DNA from: Macrococcoides caseolyticum
GTDB lineage: Bacteria; Bacillota; Bacilli; Staphylococcales; Staphylococcaceae
Reading direction: 5' to 3'
Assembly (NCBI RefSeq): GCF_021366795.1
Contig: NZ_JAHCPS010000012.1
Span: 1 to 53,636 of the forward strand
DNA: 53,636 nt
The position numbers and the translations under genes were made by a program. A model generated the notes under the pieces. It saw only the letters and a program-made list of their open reading frames with translations, made no database searches and was not told where the DNA came from. This document shows positions 16,764 to 24,469 of the stretch, piece by piece. Every line of letters begins with the position of its first letter. The stretch's first letter is position 1.

Positions 16764-17711
16764 ATGAGAGAGTTAAAATTTATTATCAACATGATAAGTG
16801 AATCTAAAATATTATTTCTTTATTTATCTTTGCTACAAGCAATAGACATTATTATTATTTTCAATATCCCCAATATTATCGGTAGTATAGTCGATAAATC
16901 ATTGCCTAATAATGATATTAGACAGATTGTTATATTAGTGATTATCTGTGTATTTTTGTATTTAACAAGTCACGTATGTACTTTTTTAACTGAATATATT
17001 TTTTCAAAAATTAGTTTATTAGTTAATTACAATATTAAAAATAATTTGATATCTACATTATATGACATAGATGGAGAAGAAATAGATAGCGCTCAACCAA
17101 AATTATTTTCACTTTTTATCAGCGACTGTACTACCATAGATTCATTTGTTTCAAAAGGTTTGTCGAACGTTATAACTAGTAGTTTATATTTAATCACTAT
17201 AGTATTCGTACTATTATTAAAGTCATTATTACTTACCTTTATTCTATGTATAAGTTTATTTCTTGTAGTGTTAATACAGGGCAAGATAAACCCAAAAATA
17301 AGATCTATCTCTAAAAAAATGATTAGCAAATTTGATTTAGTTATCGTAAAAATAAAAAACATTATTAGTAATATTAATAAAGTAGTAACAATAGACAATG
17401 ATAACTATATAAAAAATAGATACTTACATAATGAATATAAGTATCTTATAGAACGAAAGAATCTTAATGTTATTTTCTCAATCTCTTCTATACTACCCTC
17501 ACTTATAATTAGCATCACTTCTATCATTATTATCGGAATTGGATGTTATCTAATTATAAATAATAAATTAACTATTGGAACTCTTACAATCTTCATTTTT
17601 TACTCTAATAGACTAGCAAGTCCTGTTAATGACCTAATAAATTTTTACAGTGGTTGGCAACAAGTAAAAATATCAATAGGTAGATGTATAAGCATTATAG
17701 AAAAGAGATGA
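16764..17711 (+). CDS. ABC exporter transmembrane subunit
   Basis: The 315-residue protein has about six membrane helices arranged as in type I exporter domains: two near the N-terminus, a pair near 130-170 and a pair near 235-280. It lacks an ATPase domain and lacks an N-terminal C39 peptidase domain. The ATPase is the next gene, so the exporter is split into two polypeptides. The start lies one base after the stop of the subtilase-like gene with GGAG upstream. It likely exports the modified peptide. Confidence 0.82.
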   Translation: MRELKFIINMISESKILFLYLSLLQAIDIIIIFNIPNIIGSIVDKSLPNNDIRQIVILVIICVFLYLTSHVCTFLTEYIFSKISLLVNYNIKNNLISTLYDIDGEEIDSAQPKLFSLFISDCTTIDSFVSKGLSNVITSSLYLITIVFVLLLKSLLLTFILCISLFLVVLIQGKINPKIRSISKKMISKFDLVIVKIKNIISNINKVVTIDNDNYIKNRYLHNEYKYLIERKNLNVIFSISSILPSLIISITSIIIIGIGCYLIINNKLTIGTLTIFIFYSNRLASPVNDLINFYSGWQQVKISIGRCISIIEKR

Positions 17712-17715
17712 TTTT

Positions 17716-18324
17716 GTGATATCTATTAATCAATTACAATATGCATTTGGTAAAAAAGTAGTATTTGATAAGTTGAATTTACAAATACAAAAAGGTGAAA
17801 TCAATTGTATTTGTGGAGCAAATGGGAAAGGAAAATCAACATTAATTAATATTCTTACAAAATACTATTCTAATTTCTCAGGAGATATTTTCTATAACAA
17901 TATTCATATAAACGATATAAATAAAGCTGAGTGGAGAGGTAAATTTAGTATATGTCATCAAAATCCTTACTTATATCACGACACAATAATTAATAATATT
18001 ACACTAGGTAATCTTGATTTCTATAATATAAATAATTTAATTAATAGATTTGATTTTTTTGATTTTGTAGATGAGAACAAACATAGAGTGGTGGATCAAA
18101 ATATAAATCTTTCCGGTGGTCAACAACAACTAATATCTATCATACGCTGTTTATCTATGCAAAGGGAAATAATGATTCTCGATGAGCCAACTTCAAATTT
18201 AGATAGTTCTAGAAAAAATATATTGCTTAATATTTTGAATGAACTAAAGAATAATTGTTTGATTATTGTTATATCACATGACAATGATGTAATCAATGAG
18301 TCTAAAATACACACTTTGATATAA
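17716..18324 (+). CDS. ABC exporter ATP-binding subunit
   Basis: The 202-residue nucleotide-binding domain has Walker A GANGKGKST (34-42), a Q-loop (CHQNPYLYHD), signature LSGGQQQL, Walker B IMILDEPTSNLDSS and the SHD switch. It starts with GTG four bases after the transmembrane subunit gene and ends 19 bases before the first precursor gene. It is compact, with no extra domain, and is the energy subunit of the split exporter. Confidence 0.87.
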   Translation: MISINQLQYAFGKKVVFDKLNLQIQKGEINCICGANGKGKSTLINILTKYYSNFSGDIFYNNIHINDINKAEWRGKFSICHQNPYLYHDTIINNITLGNLDFYNINNLINRFDFFDFVDENKHRVVDQNINLSGGQQQLISIIRCLSMQREIMILDEPTSNLDSSRKNILLNILNELKNNCLIIVISHDNDVINESKIHTLI

Positions 18325-18343
18325 ATTAAAGGAGGTGATAAAT

Positions 18344-18508
18344 ATGGAAAATCAAAAAATCTTAGATGCTATAGAAGTTTTAAATCTATCAGATGAAGAA
18401 ATGGATTTATTCGTTCAATCAAGAGACGGAAAATGTACAGGTTCTTGTAAACATGATTGTATCGTTGGTACAAATGTATGTGATGCTCAAAACACAGGTT
18501 GGTTCTAA
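18344..18508 (+). CDS. RiPP precursor peptide A1
   Basis: The 54-residue peptide has an acidic helical leader (1-30; LNLSDEEMDLFVQSRDGK in its second half) and a core with Cys31, Cys35, Cys39 and Cys46 (CX3CX3CX6C), ending NTGWF. It follows the exporter genes with GGAGGTGATAA before the ATG. The leader N-terminus (MENQKILDAIE) differs from the other two copies and the core differs in one residue (Ser34 for Thr). Precursors with cysteine-rich cores beside radical SAM/SPASM genes become sactipeptides or ranthipeptides. The bond pattern cannot be read from sequence. I recognise no known bacteriocin in this core. Confidence 0.9.
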   Translation: MENQKILDAIEVLNLSDEEMDLFVQSRDGKCTGSCKHDCIVGTNVCDAQNTGWF

Positions 18509-18531
18509 TTAAATCCTAGGAGGTAATAGTT

Positions 18532-18696
18532 ATGGAAAAATTATTATTAGAGAAAGAGTTAGAGTTACTTAATTTGTCAGATGAAGAAATGGACTTATTC
18601 GTTCAATCAAGAGATGGAAAATGTACAGGCACTTGTAAACATGATTGTATTGTAGGTACAAATGTGTGTGATGCTCAAAATACAGGTTGGTTCTAA
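18532..18696 (+). CDS. RiPP precursor peptide A2
   Basis: This 54-residue peptide has a leader beginning MEKLLLEKELELL and the same four-cysteine core as A1 except Thr34. AGGAGG precedes the ATG. The protein is identical to A3, and the DNA (gene plus spacer, 188-base period) is almost identical too, showing a recent tandem duplication. A likely leader cleavage region is near QSR-DGK (25-30), inferred only from the start of the cysteine-rich part. Confidence 0.9.
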   Translation: MEKLLLEKELELLNLSDEEMDLFVQSRDGKCTGTCKHDCIVGTNVCDAQNTGWF

Positions 18697-18719
18697 TTAA
18701 ATCTTAGGAGGTAATAGTT

Positions 18720-18884
18720 ATGGAAAAATTATTATTAGAGAAAGAGTTAGAGTTACTTAATTTATCAGATGAAGAAATGGATTTATTCGTTCAATCAAGA
18801 GATGGAAAATGTACAGGCACTTGTAAACATGATTGTATCGTAGGTACAAATGTGTGTGACGCTCAAAATACAGGTTGGTTCTAA
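18720..18884 (+). CDS. RiPP precursor peptide A3
   Basis: The product is identical in all 54 residues to A2. The gene has the same AGGAGG ribosome site and the same spacer. It is the last of three tandem precursors, followed by a perfect 14-bp hairpin at 18937-18968 that could end or attenuate transcription. Multiple identical copies probably raise precursor dosage relative to the enzymes. Confidence 0.9.
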   Translation: MEKLLLEKELELLNLSDEEMDLFVQSRDGKCTGTCKHDCIVGTNVCDAQNTGWF

Positions 18885-18936
18885 TTAAGAATCACACACA
18901 ATTGACTTTTAAGTATAATTATTTTAACATTAATGA

Positions 18937-18968
18937 CCTTTCATAATCAATCAATTGATTATGAAAGG
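18937..18968 (+). terminator. hairpin after the precursor genes
   Basis: A perfect 14-bp stem (18937-18950 with 18955-18968) has a 4-base loop, followed by only a weak T-rich stretch. It may stop or slow transcription after the precursors. A TTGACT...TAACAT pair (17-base spacer) just upstream could be a separate promoter for the phospholipase gene. Confidence 0.6.
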
Positions 18969-18989
18969 CTCTTTATGGAGGTTAAACAT

Positions 18990-19550
18990 ATGTACAAATC
19001 TGTAATAAAGATTCTCAGTGTATTGCTTATTACTCTATTGTTTAATAGTGCTCAAGCGTATGCAGCTTCATACGATAATAAAGGTATGGATATTGAATTT
19101 AACTCGCAAGAACAAATAGAAAAAGAAGTAGAAAAGTACCTTATAGTAATAAACGAGCAGTTATATTTTAATATAGAGAAAGCAAAAGCAAATAAAGCTT
19201 CTGAAGATATAATAAATATTGGTCATGAAATAAATAAAATAAGTCAATACAACAACACATCTAAGAATAGTAACTATAACTACAGAAGTAACTATAATGC
19301 TTCTATAGGACTTCCCCTATGGGGAAATTGGTGTGGACCCGGTCACGGCGGAGGAAACCCTCAAGATAAACTTGATTCTCTTTGTATGAGTCATGATGAA
19401 TGTTATGGAAGAGACGGTTACTTCTCTTGTAAATGCGATGAAGATTTAGTCAATGGTATTAATAATCTTTATGATTCTATGGGTAAAAGAGAGAAGATTA
19501 TGGCGATTGCTGTTAAAACATACTTCAAATACTCTCTTTGTAAGAGATAA
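18990..19550 (+). CDS. secreted phospholipase A2-like protein
   Basis: The 186-residue protein has a signal peptide (about 1-26, ending AYAAS) and an about 80-residue linker/helical part. The PLA2 domain has calcium loop WGNWCGPGHGGG (111-122), active-site CMSHDECYG with His135-Asp136, and CKCD with Asp150 matching the supporting Asp of secreted PLA2s. Four or more cysteines fit disulfides. It would hydrolyse the sn-2 ester of phospholipids outside the cell. ATG 18990 has GGAGG 8 bases upstream and gives a clean signal peptide; an in-frame upstream ATG (18933) overlaps the hairpin and is unlikely. A lipase in a RiPP locus may aid target membrane damage or be separate cargo. Confidence 0.85.
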   Translation: MYKSVIKILSVLLITLLFNSAQAYAASYDNKGMDIEFNSQEQIEKEVEKYLIVINEQLYFNIEKAKANKASEDIINIGHEINKISQYNNTSKNSNYNYRSNYNASIGLPLWGNWCGPGHGGGNPQDKLDSLCMSHDECYGRDGYFSCKCDEDLVNGINNLYDSMGKREKIMAIAVKTYFKYSLCKR

Positions 19551-19643
19551 ACACTACTCATCAAGTACTCAAAAAACCTTCACATTATTTTAAATATTTA
19601 CTCAAAAATGCAAATAATTATTTAAATTGTCAAACTGCTAAAT

Positions 19644-19691
19644 AATATTACGAAGAGATATTTTATTGATAAAGTATCTCTTCGTAATATT
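19644..19691 (+). terminator. terminator after the phospholipase gene
   Basis: A perfect 17-bp inverted repeat (19644-19660 with 19675-19691) has a 14-base loop and lies 93 bases after the stop. It marks the end of the RiPP cargo before the minus-strand replication module. Confidence 0.75.
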
Positions 19692-19793
19692 ATAGAAAAC
19701 ACATAATATCATATAAAAAACACATCAGAACTGCACACCTAAAGTTGACCATTAAAATTCAACCTTAGGGTGCTAATTATTGTCGTATAGTTT

Positions 19794-20177
19794 TCATTCA
19801 GATTTATTTCTAGTGCTTTGCAAAACATATTCAGCAAATTCAGATCTTTTAATTCTTCCATGTGCCATATCATACATTTTTTCTATATATTCATCAGATA
19901 ACATTATTCCATCAATCTTATTAATATTTATAGCAACCTCAACATTAGATATTCTTTTTTCTAGACTCTTTTCTTCAGACACATACCCTTCAAATGCTAT
20001 TTTATATCCATATGTTAATTTAACTTGTGTTCTAAATGATGCTTCATCAATACTTGTAATTCCATCTTTTAATTCTCTCGCAGTAGTATACGCTATTCCT
20101 GAATATTCAGCTATTTCATCCGAAGTCAAATCACTTTCAAGCATTTTTTGAATTTTTTCTTTATCGACTTCAAGCAT
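19794..20177 (-). CDS. small hypothetical protein with possible HTH
   Basis: The 127-residue protein has an N-terminal segment (about 8-40: SDLTSDEIAEYSGIAYTTA) that resembles a helix-turn-helix of the sigma/terminase type. The remainder is acidic and helical. It is the last of four minus-strand genes downstream of the replication origin. GGGTGTGAT precedes the ATG. Family not recognised; possibly a DNA-binding helper of the island. Confidence 0.55.
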   Translation of the reverse strand: MLEVDKEKIQKMLESDLTSDEIAEYSGIAYTTARELKDGITSIDEASFRTQVKLTYGYKIAFEGYVSEEKSLEKRISNVEVAININKIDGIMLSDEYIEKMYDMAHGRIKRSEFAEYVLQSTRNKSE

Positions 20178-20222
20178 ATCATCACACCCTAGTTAATTAG
20201 ATAATCATAACTTAAATATCTA

Positions 20223-20699
20223 TTATTCAAATATTTCTATTGATTTACCAAAAAAATAATCCTTTTTATCATCTTCACGAAGTGGATTGTCTTTACGTAA
20301 CCTTCTGACATCATCATAATAACCATTTTGTTTCATAATTAATCTTGTATTTGCTCTTAGTTCTCTTCTTTGATCAGCTGTCATCTTATCTCTTTGTTCT
20401 TGTGTGAAGTCATTAATAGTTCTTCCTTTAAGAATCATATTTGTCGACTCCTTTTCAATGTTAAAAGAATTTTGATTTTGCGATTCTTCTTCCTCGTACT
20501 CTGACAAACTAAAATCAATTATTACATCATGATTTCTTCCTTGTACTTTTTCAGGCAACCATCCATATCTTTGATACTCTTTACCACTATCTAAAAATAT
20601 CGCTCCACATTTGCACATTATATAATCATGTGTATGCTTTGATTCAATTACATCATCACAAATTTTACAGCGTGCAATAATTCTAATTATCTTTTGCAT
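20223..20699 (-). CDS. hypothetical zinc-ribbon protein
   Basis: The 158-residue protein begins with two paired cysteine sites, CKICDD (about 11-14) and CKCG (about 29-31), consistent with a small zinc ribbon. A charged helical C-terminus (TINDFTQEQRDKMTADQRRE) follows. Similar zinc-ribbon proteins of unknown function (DUF7695-like, from memory) occur on staphylococcal elements. GAGGT precedes the ATG. Role unknown. Confidence 0.55.
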   Translation of the reverse strand: MQKIIRIIARCKICDDVIESKHTHDYIMCKCGAIFLDSGKEYQRYGWLPEKVQGRNHDVIIDFSLSEYEEEESQNQNSFNIEKESTNMILKGRTINDFTQEQRDKMTADQRRELRANTRLIMKQNGYYDDVRRLRKDNPLREDDKKDYFFGKSIEIFE

Positions 20700-20747
20700 A
20701 CTTTTGACCTCAGTAGTAGTTGAAAAATTATTATCAATACTATTTTA

Positions 20748-21143
20748 TCATTTATGTTGCGATTTATACTTACCGTACTTACTAACATCTTTGAAATGAA
20801 TGTATGCAAAAATTGGCGACAAGAATAAAAATACTGTTCCCCATATAACAATTCCAACGATCTTGAACAATCCATAAAAAGCTAATGTATCTCTAGTAAT
20901 ATAATAAACTCTAGTACCGGTAAATGTATTCGCACCACTTTTGATATCGAACATTACATAATAAGAAAATGGACTCAGTAATAGTAAAGTATTCATAATG
21001 ATTCCTGCAGTATTGTGTCCAACTTCTCCATATGCTTGTTGGTACATATATATAATCGTACTTACCAAAAAAGCAAATAGAACTGATTTGATGAGACGAA
21101 AGATATTTAATCCTCTTAAATAATTCGTAATAAAGTTCATCAT
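20748..21143 (-). CDS. hypothetical integral membrane protein
   Basis: This 131-residue protein has about three or four hydrophobic segments (about 17-34, 44-64, 88-114) and a basic C-terminus (YGKYKSQHK). AAGGAG lies before the ATG at 21143. It sits between the ribbon-helix-helix gene and the zinc-ribbon gene on the same strand. No family recognised. Confidence 0.5.
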   Translation of the reverse strand: MMNFITNYLRGLNIFRLIKSVLFAFLVSTIIYMYQQAYGEVGHNTAGIIMNTLLLLSPFSYYVMFDIKSGANTFTGTRVYYITRDTLAFYGLFKIVGIVIWGTVFLFLSPIFAYIHFKDVSKYGKYKSQHK

Positions 21144-21187
21144 ATTCTCCTTTTTAAAATCATCTTTCCAATTTCATATTAAATTGT

Positions 21188-21559
21188 TTATAGAAAGAAT
21201 GAACTTTTCTTTTTGGTTGGTGCTTTCTTCTGGTTTTCTTCAACGAATTCTTTTGCTTTATTGTAACTAATATTTTGTCCTTCTTTTAAAGAGAGAACAG
21301 GTATATGATCATGTCTATCAGCACTCCACGAAACAATTTCTAAAATCATTTCTGATTTTTTATCGATTGTAGATAATCTATCATTTATACTTTTTAAGTT
21401 ATAGTTACCTTCTAATGCTTGTTCTTCTTTTTCAAAGAGATAAGTCAAAACTTGATTCATATTTGCAAATCCTTTTTCTTCTTTCAACTCATCAATTTTA
21501 TTTAGCATACTATCATTTAGATAATAAGTTTTGTTAGTTCCTCTTCTTTCCATATTCAT
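21188..21559 (-). CDS. ribbon-helix-helix-like small DNA-binding protein
   Basis: The N-terminus (RGTNKTYYLND, then MLNKIDELKEEKGF and NMNQVLTYL) has the strand-helix-helix pattern of RHH proteins. A coiled helix and a very basic C-terminus (KKAPTKKKSSFF) follow. AAAGGAGAT precedes the ATG. It lies immediately beside the palindromic repeats at 21700-21930, which are good candidates for its operator. It could regulate replication or act as an accessory DNA-binding factor of transfer. Confidence 0.5.
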   Translation of the reverse strand: MNMERRGTNKTYYLNDSMLNKIDELKEEKGFANMNQVLTYLFEKEEQALEGNYNLKSINDRLSTIDKKSEMILEIVSWSADRHDHIPVLSLKEGQNISYNKAKEFVEENQKKAPTKKKSSFFL

Positions 21560-21699
21560 ATCTCCTTTTTTAAGATTTTTTTGTTTTAATTAATGTAACA
21601 AGTGCTTATGCCTTTGTAATTCTTTCAAAAATTTTAATAAAATAATTTGTATCTAATGTTTAAATATTAATTTCATCAATAAATTTTTTGTTTAAAAAT

Positions 21700-21930
21700 C
21701 TTTATATATGTGAATATCACATATATTCAATTATTTAAAAATGCATTCTATACGTGGATTTCACATATACCATGTTTTTCGATAATTATTACTCAATGTA
21801 TATATCACATATATTTAATATACATGGTGTGTATATGTGATATATACGTGTTGTAATAAAATGTATATGTGAAATATAAATGATTAGGTAAAATTGTGAT
21901 ATCACCATATATGTAGATTTCATATATATA
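21700..21930. other. ori: replication origin: palindromic iterons
   Basis: At least six imperfect copies of a palindrome resembling TATATGTGAWATYACATATA occur near 21710, 21750, 21797, 21830, 21861 and 21906, in very AT-rich DNA. The cluster is downstream of the replication initiator gene, where SaPI-type islands keep their iteron origin. Stretch 21560-21700 before it is AT-rich with nothing else visible. Confidence 0.65.
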
Positions 21931-22011
21931 GAAAGTAACCGGCACTGCCGGTTTAATCACGTTTCGGCTCTGCCGAAATTCGTCCCATAGGGCGACGTGA
22001 TATCACTTTCT
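21930..22011. other. cloverleaf-like nested inverted repeats beside the origin
   Basis: An outer stem (21930-21936 with 22005-22011) encloses a hairpin (21937-21944 with 21946-21953) and a second stem (21956-21962 with 21995-22001). The second stem itself holds two hairpins (21963-21968 with 21972-21977; 21981-21986 with 21990-21994). The hairpin arms are GC-rich in an AT-rich region. Such structure fits a single-strand initiation or initiator nicking site. Function inferred. Confidence 0.6.
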
Positions 22012-22117
22012 CTTATGCTCATGTTCTAAAAAATCAATATAGCAATAAATTTTTAGTGATTTAAGCACTAATTTCAAATTCATTATTTATTATGTTAATA
22101 TTTTAGATAGAGTTATT

Positions 22118-23107
22118 TCATAACTCATCACAGAGACTATGAATTTCTGATTTTAGCCGATCAAATTCGTAGTCTTCTTTTAATTCAATTTCTTTTTCTA
22201 ATCCAGTTATAAAGTTTATTATTGTCGCACAAAGATTCTTTTTCTTTTCTATTAAAATAAACTTTGGTGTGACCTCAATATTATTCGAAAAGTCTTCTTC
22301 AACATATTTTTTGAAATTCTCATATTTAAAAAGTGACTCAGGTCTAATGTATTTATTAAACTTTATATTATCTCTCCACTCATAATATTTTTTTTCAACT
22401 ACTTCAATCAAATCAATTATGTTATAATTCTCATTCATTAAGTCAGTTATCAGTTTTATATAGTATTGATCATCAACTTTATATGAACGATTTGTTAATC
22501 TATTTATATAACTAATTGCTATTAGACTAATAGTATCAACGTAACTATTTGATGATATTTCTGTAGTTTTCTCTGTATTTGTTATCTCTGTTAAAGTATC
22601 TTCTGTAATAGAAGAAATACCGTTTTTAGACTTACCTTTTTCTTTTTTTACAATTTCGTTTTTCTGATTTTCACTATTCCTTTTTCTGTTTTCAGGTTTT
22701 CGTTTTTCTGTTTTTAGAATATCAATATTCCTTTGCTTATTTTCTAGTACTACTTCTACTTCTTTTAGATAATTATCATACAATAGACGATAATGCTTGA
22801 TAGGGTTACCACCTACTTTCATTACTTTTGTTTCTATAATTCCTCTACTCTCTAATTCCTTTGTTATTTGAGTTATTTTAAATTTTTTTATGCCTGTCTC
22901 ATTAAACCATTGTTCTTGAGTCTTATAAATCCAGCCTTCTCTATTCTTACCTTTATCAGCCCAAAACGTTAATTGAGATAAAAAAACAGCACCTTGTAAA
23001 TCTCTCATGAATTCAATATAGAATTTGTTAACCAATATATAATTATCATTTCCTGAGATAAGATTAATCCAACTTCTTAATATTTCGATTTTTTTTATTT
23101 TATTCAA
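22118..23107 (-). CDS. rep: replication initiator-like protein
   Basis: The N-terminal 110 residues form a winged-helix replication domain of the type found in phage, plasmid and island initiators. Features are NDNYILVNKFYIEFMRDL, LSQLTFWADKGKNREGW, then IYKTQEQWFNETGIKKFKI and a KHYRL strand. A basic linker (KTEKRKPENRKRNSENQ) leads to a helical C-terminal domain. The iteron origin follows the gene. The start is unclear: TTG 23107 has a G-run directly upstream, while the frame is open to 23143 within the end of the excisionase gene. About 330 residues. It would give the excised island its own replication. Confidence 0.7.
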   Translation of the reverse strand: MNKIKKIEILRSWINLISGNDNYILVNKFYIEFMRDLQGAVFLSQLTFWADKGKNREGWIYKTQEQWFNETGIKKFKITQITKELESRGIIETKVMKVGGNPIKHYRLLYDNYLKEVEVVLENKQRNIDILKTEKRKPENRKRNSENQKNEIVKKEKGKSKNGISSITEDTLTEITNTEKTTEISSNSYVDTISLIAISYINRLTNRSYKVDDQYYIKLITDLMNENYNIIDLIEVVEKKYYEWRDNIKFNKYIRPESLFKYENFKKYVEEDFSNNIEVTPKFILIEKKKNLCATIINFITGLEKEIELKEDYEFDRLKSEIHSLCDEL

Positions 23108-23129
23108 CCCCTTTTTAAAAATTATAATC

Positions 23130-23154
23130 TTACTGCCAGCCAACTATTTTATTT
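23130..23154. repeat. inverted copy of the island left-end tail, site 1
   Basis: TTACTGCCAGCCA, then a T-rich part, is an inverted imperfect copy of the island left-end tail (ACTGGCCGGCGGTAA, 8547-8561). It lies at the boundary of the excisionase and replication genes. A second inverted copy is at 24435-24448. Confidence 0.5.
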
Positions 23155-23425
23155 TTGATTCTAAAAAATTATCTATATCTTGTCTTCTAATCATTTGAAT
23201 ACCACTAACATCAATCACAGGTAATCCTTCTTCGATAAACTTTTTTAAAGTATTAAAACTTACTCCCAAATACGAAGCTGCTTGCTTTTTATTCATATAA
23301 ACTTGAATATTTTTTTCATCTTCTATTTGTTGAATAATATTCTCAGCAAAACTTTTAAAAATATCTTCCAATAATTTGAGTGAAGTCTCTTCTAACTTTA
23401 GTGGTATATAAAGTTGATTATTCAT
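23144..23425 (-). CDS. xis: excisionase-like helix-turn-helix protein
   Basis: The 93-residue protein ends in a MerR/Xis-type winged helix: MNKKQAASYLGVSFNTLKKF, then EEGLPVIDVSG and RRQDIDNFLESK. This is the excisionase-family DNA-binding motif that bends DNA to direct the integrase to excise. The first 40 residues are a helical extension. GGAGGTGATTGA precedes the ATG. It is divergent from the XRE regulator gene and adjacent to rep, as in other integrative islands. It could alternatively be a replication helper. Confidence 0.7.
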   Translation of the reverse strand: MNNQLYIPLKLEETSLKLLEDIFKSFAENIIQQIEDEKNIQVYMNKKQAASYLGVSFNTLKKFIEEGLPVIDVSGIQMIRRQDIDNFLESKIK

Positions 23426-23583
23426 TCAATCACCTCCATTTGTTTATTTTTAAGATAATCTAATATTACCTTATAGTAATAATAATGGTTAGTAATTATA
23501 ATGTCAAATGATTTTATTTGAAAGCAAGTTGGTATTTACTTATTTGTAATAGCATTCTATTATAGTGTATAAGGAGGATTAAT

Positions 23584-24429
23584 ATGATAAAAGTAAAATT
23601 AAAAGAATTATTAAAAGAAAGAAATATGACTCTAAGTGAATTAAGTAAATTAACAAATATAAACCCAAAAACTTTAAGTTTTTTTCAGAATCAGAAAACT
23701 GAAAGTGTACATTATGGAACGCTTGAAAAAATATCACGTGCTTTAGATGCTAAAATACATGAGATTATAGAGCTATCGCCTATAATTTTTAACTTAGTAC
23801 CTTATGATCAAGTAATCTATGATAGTTGTTCAGATTCATATACATGCAAACTAGATTTAAATTCATTTATAGAATATGAAAAAGACCTCCCTAATGATGC
23901 ATTTGAAATTGGACTTGAAAAAATTGATACTCATTCTTTGACTATTAATTATTATTTCGAAACTTTAGAAAGTAGAAATGGAGACAAAAAAGTTTTTGTT
24001 AATATTCAATCAATAGATACTCCATCTGACAGTCCCATTAATTTCAAAGAACTTACTCTTTATCAGCTAAAGTTATACAATGATTTTTACTATTCCTTAG
24101 CCTATACTTTAACAACAAACTATTTTCTTATTGTTGAAAATTATTATTCGATAGAGGATAAGTTTTATATAAACTATAAAGAATTTTATAAATCCTTAAA
24201 TATAGAGAACAGTGAACTTTATTCTAATCAAGTAAGAAGTCATATGCTTGATGATACTTTTGAAATTTCTCTAATAAATTTTAAAAATAGTAGTCTTGCT
24301 GATAATTATGAATTGGAAAATTGGAAATACGAAATTTTCCCTAATATACCTTTAATAAATTATCATTATTCTTTTTTTGATATTGAAATTAATGAAAATA
24401 GCAATTTAATATTATATTTCACTCTATAA
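23584..24429 (+). CDS. XRE-family regulator of the island
   Basis: Residues 3-62 form a lambda-repressor-like helix-turn-helix (LKELLKERNMTLSELSKLT, then NINPKTLSFFQNQKTESVHY). The remaining 220 residues are a helical/beta domain I do not recognise. GGAGG lies 7 bases before the ATG. It is divergent from xis-rep over 158 AT-rich bases, with TTTACT and TATTAT spaced 17 bases upstream. Its place matches the Stl-like master repressors of SaPIs, which hold the excision-replication module silent until an inducer binds. That role is inferred from position. Confidence 0.75.
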   Translation: MIKVKLKELLKERNMTLSELSKLTNINPKTLSFFQNQKTESVHYGTLEKISRALDAKIHEIIELSPIIFNLVPYDQVIYDSCSDSYTCKLDLNSFIEYEKDLPNDAFEIGLEKIDTHSLTINYYFETLESRNGDKKVFVNIQSIDTPSDSPINFKELTLYQLKLYNDFYYSLAYTLTTNYFLIVENYYSIEDKFYINYKEFYKSLNIENSELYSNQVRSHMLDDTFEISLINFKNSSLADNYELENWKYEIFPNIPLINYHYSFFDIEINENSNLILYFTL

Positions 24430-24434
24430 TCCCC

Positions 24435-24448
24435 TTACTGCCGGCCAG
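24435..24448. repeat. inverted copy of the island left-end tail, site 2
   Basis: TTACTGCCGGCCAG is the inverted complement (13 of 14) of CTGGCCGGCGGTAA at 8548-8561. It lies in the 40-base gap between the XRE gene and the integrase gene. It may be a binding site shared by the two ends or an operator controlling int. Confidence 0.5.
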
Positions 24449-24469
24449 CAAATAAGGAAGGGTTAAAAA

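Noticed and set aside
13703-18884. Lanthipeptide or circular bacteriocin cluster
   Set aside because: No LanB, LanC, LanM or circularisation (DUF95-type) gene is present; the modifying enzymes are radical SAM proteins.
19780-20151. Plus-strand 123-residue frame
   Set aside because: It is antisense to the better supported minus-strand gene at 19794-20177, which has a ribosome site and helix-turn-helix-like sequence.
20687-20875. 62-residue minus-strand frame between small island genes
   Set aside because: It overlaps the membrane protein gene in another frame and lacks a ribosome site.
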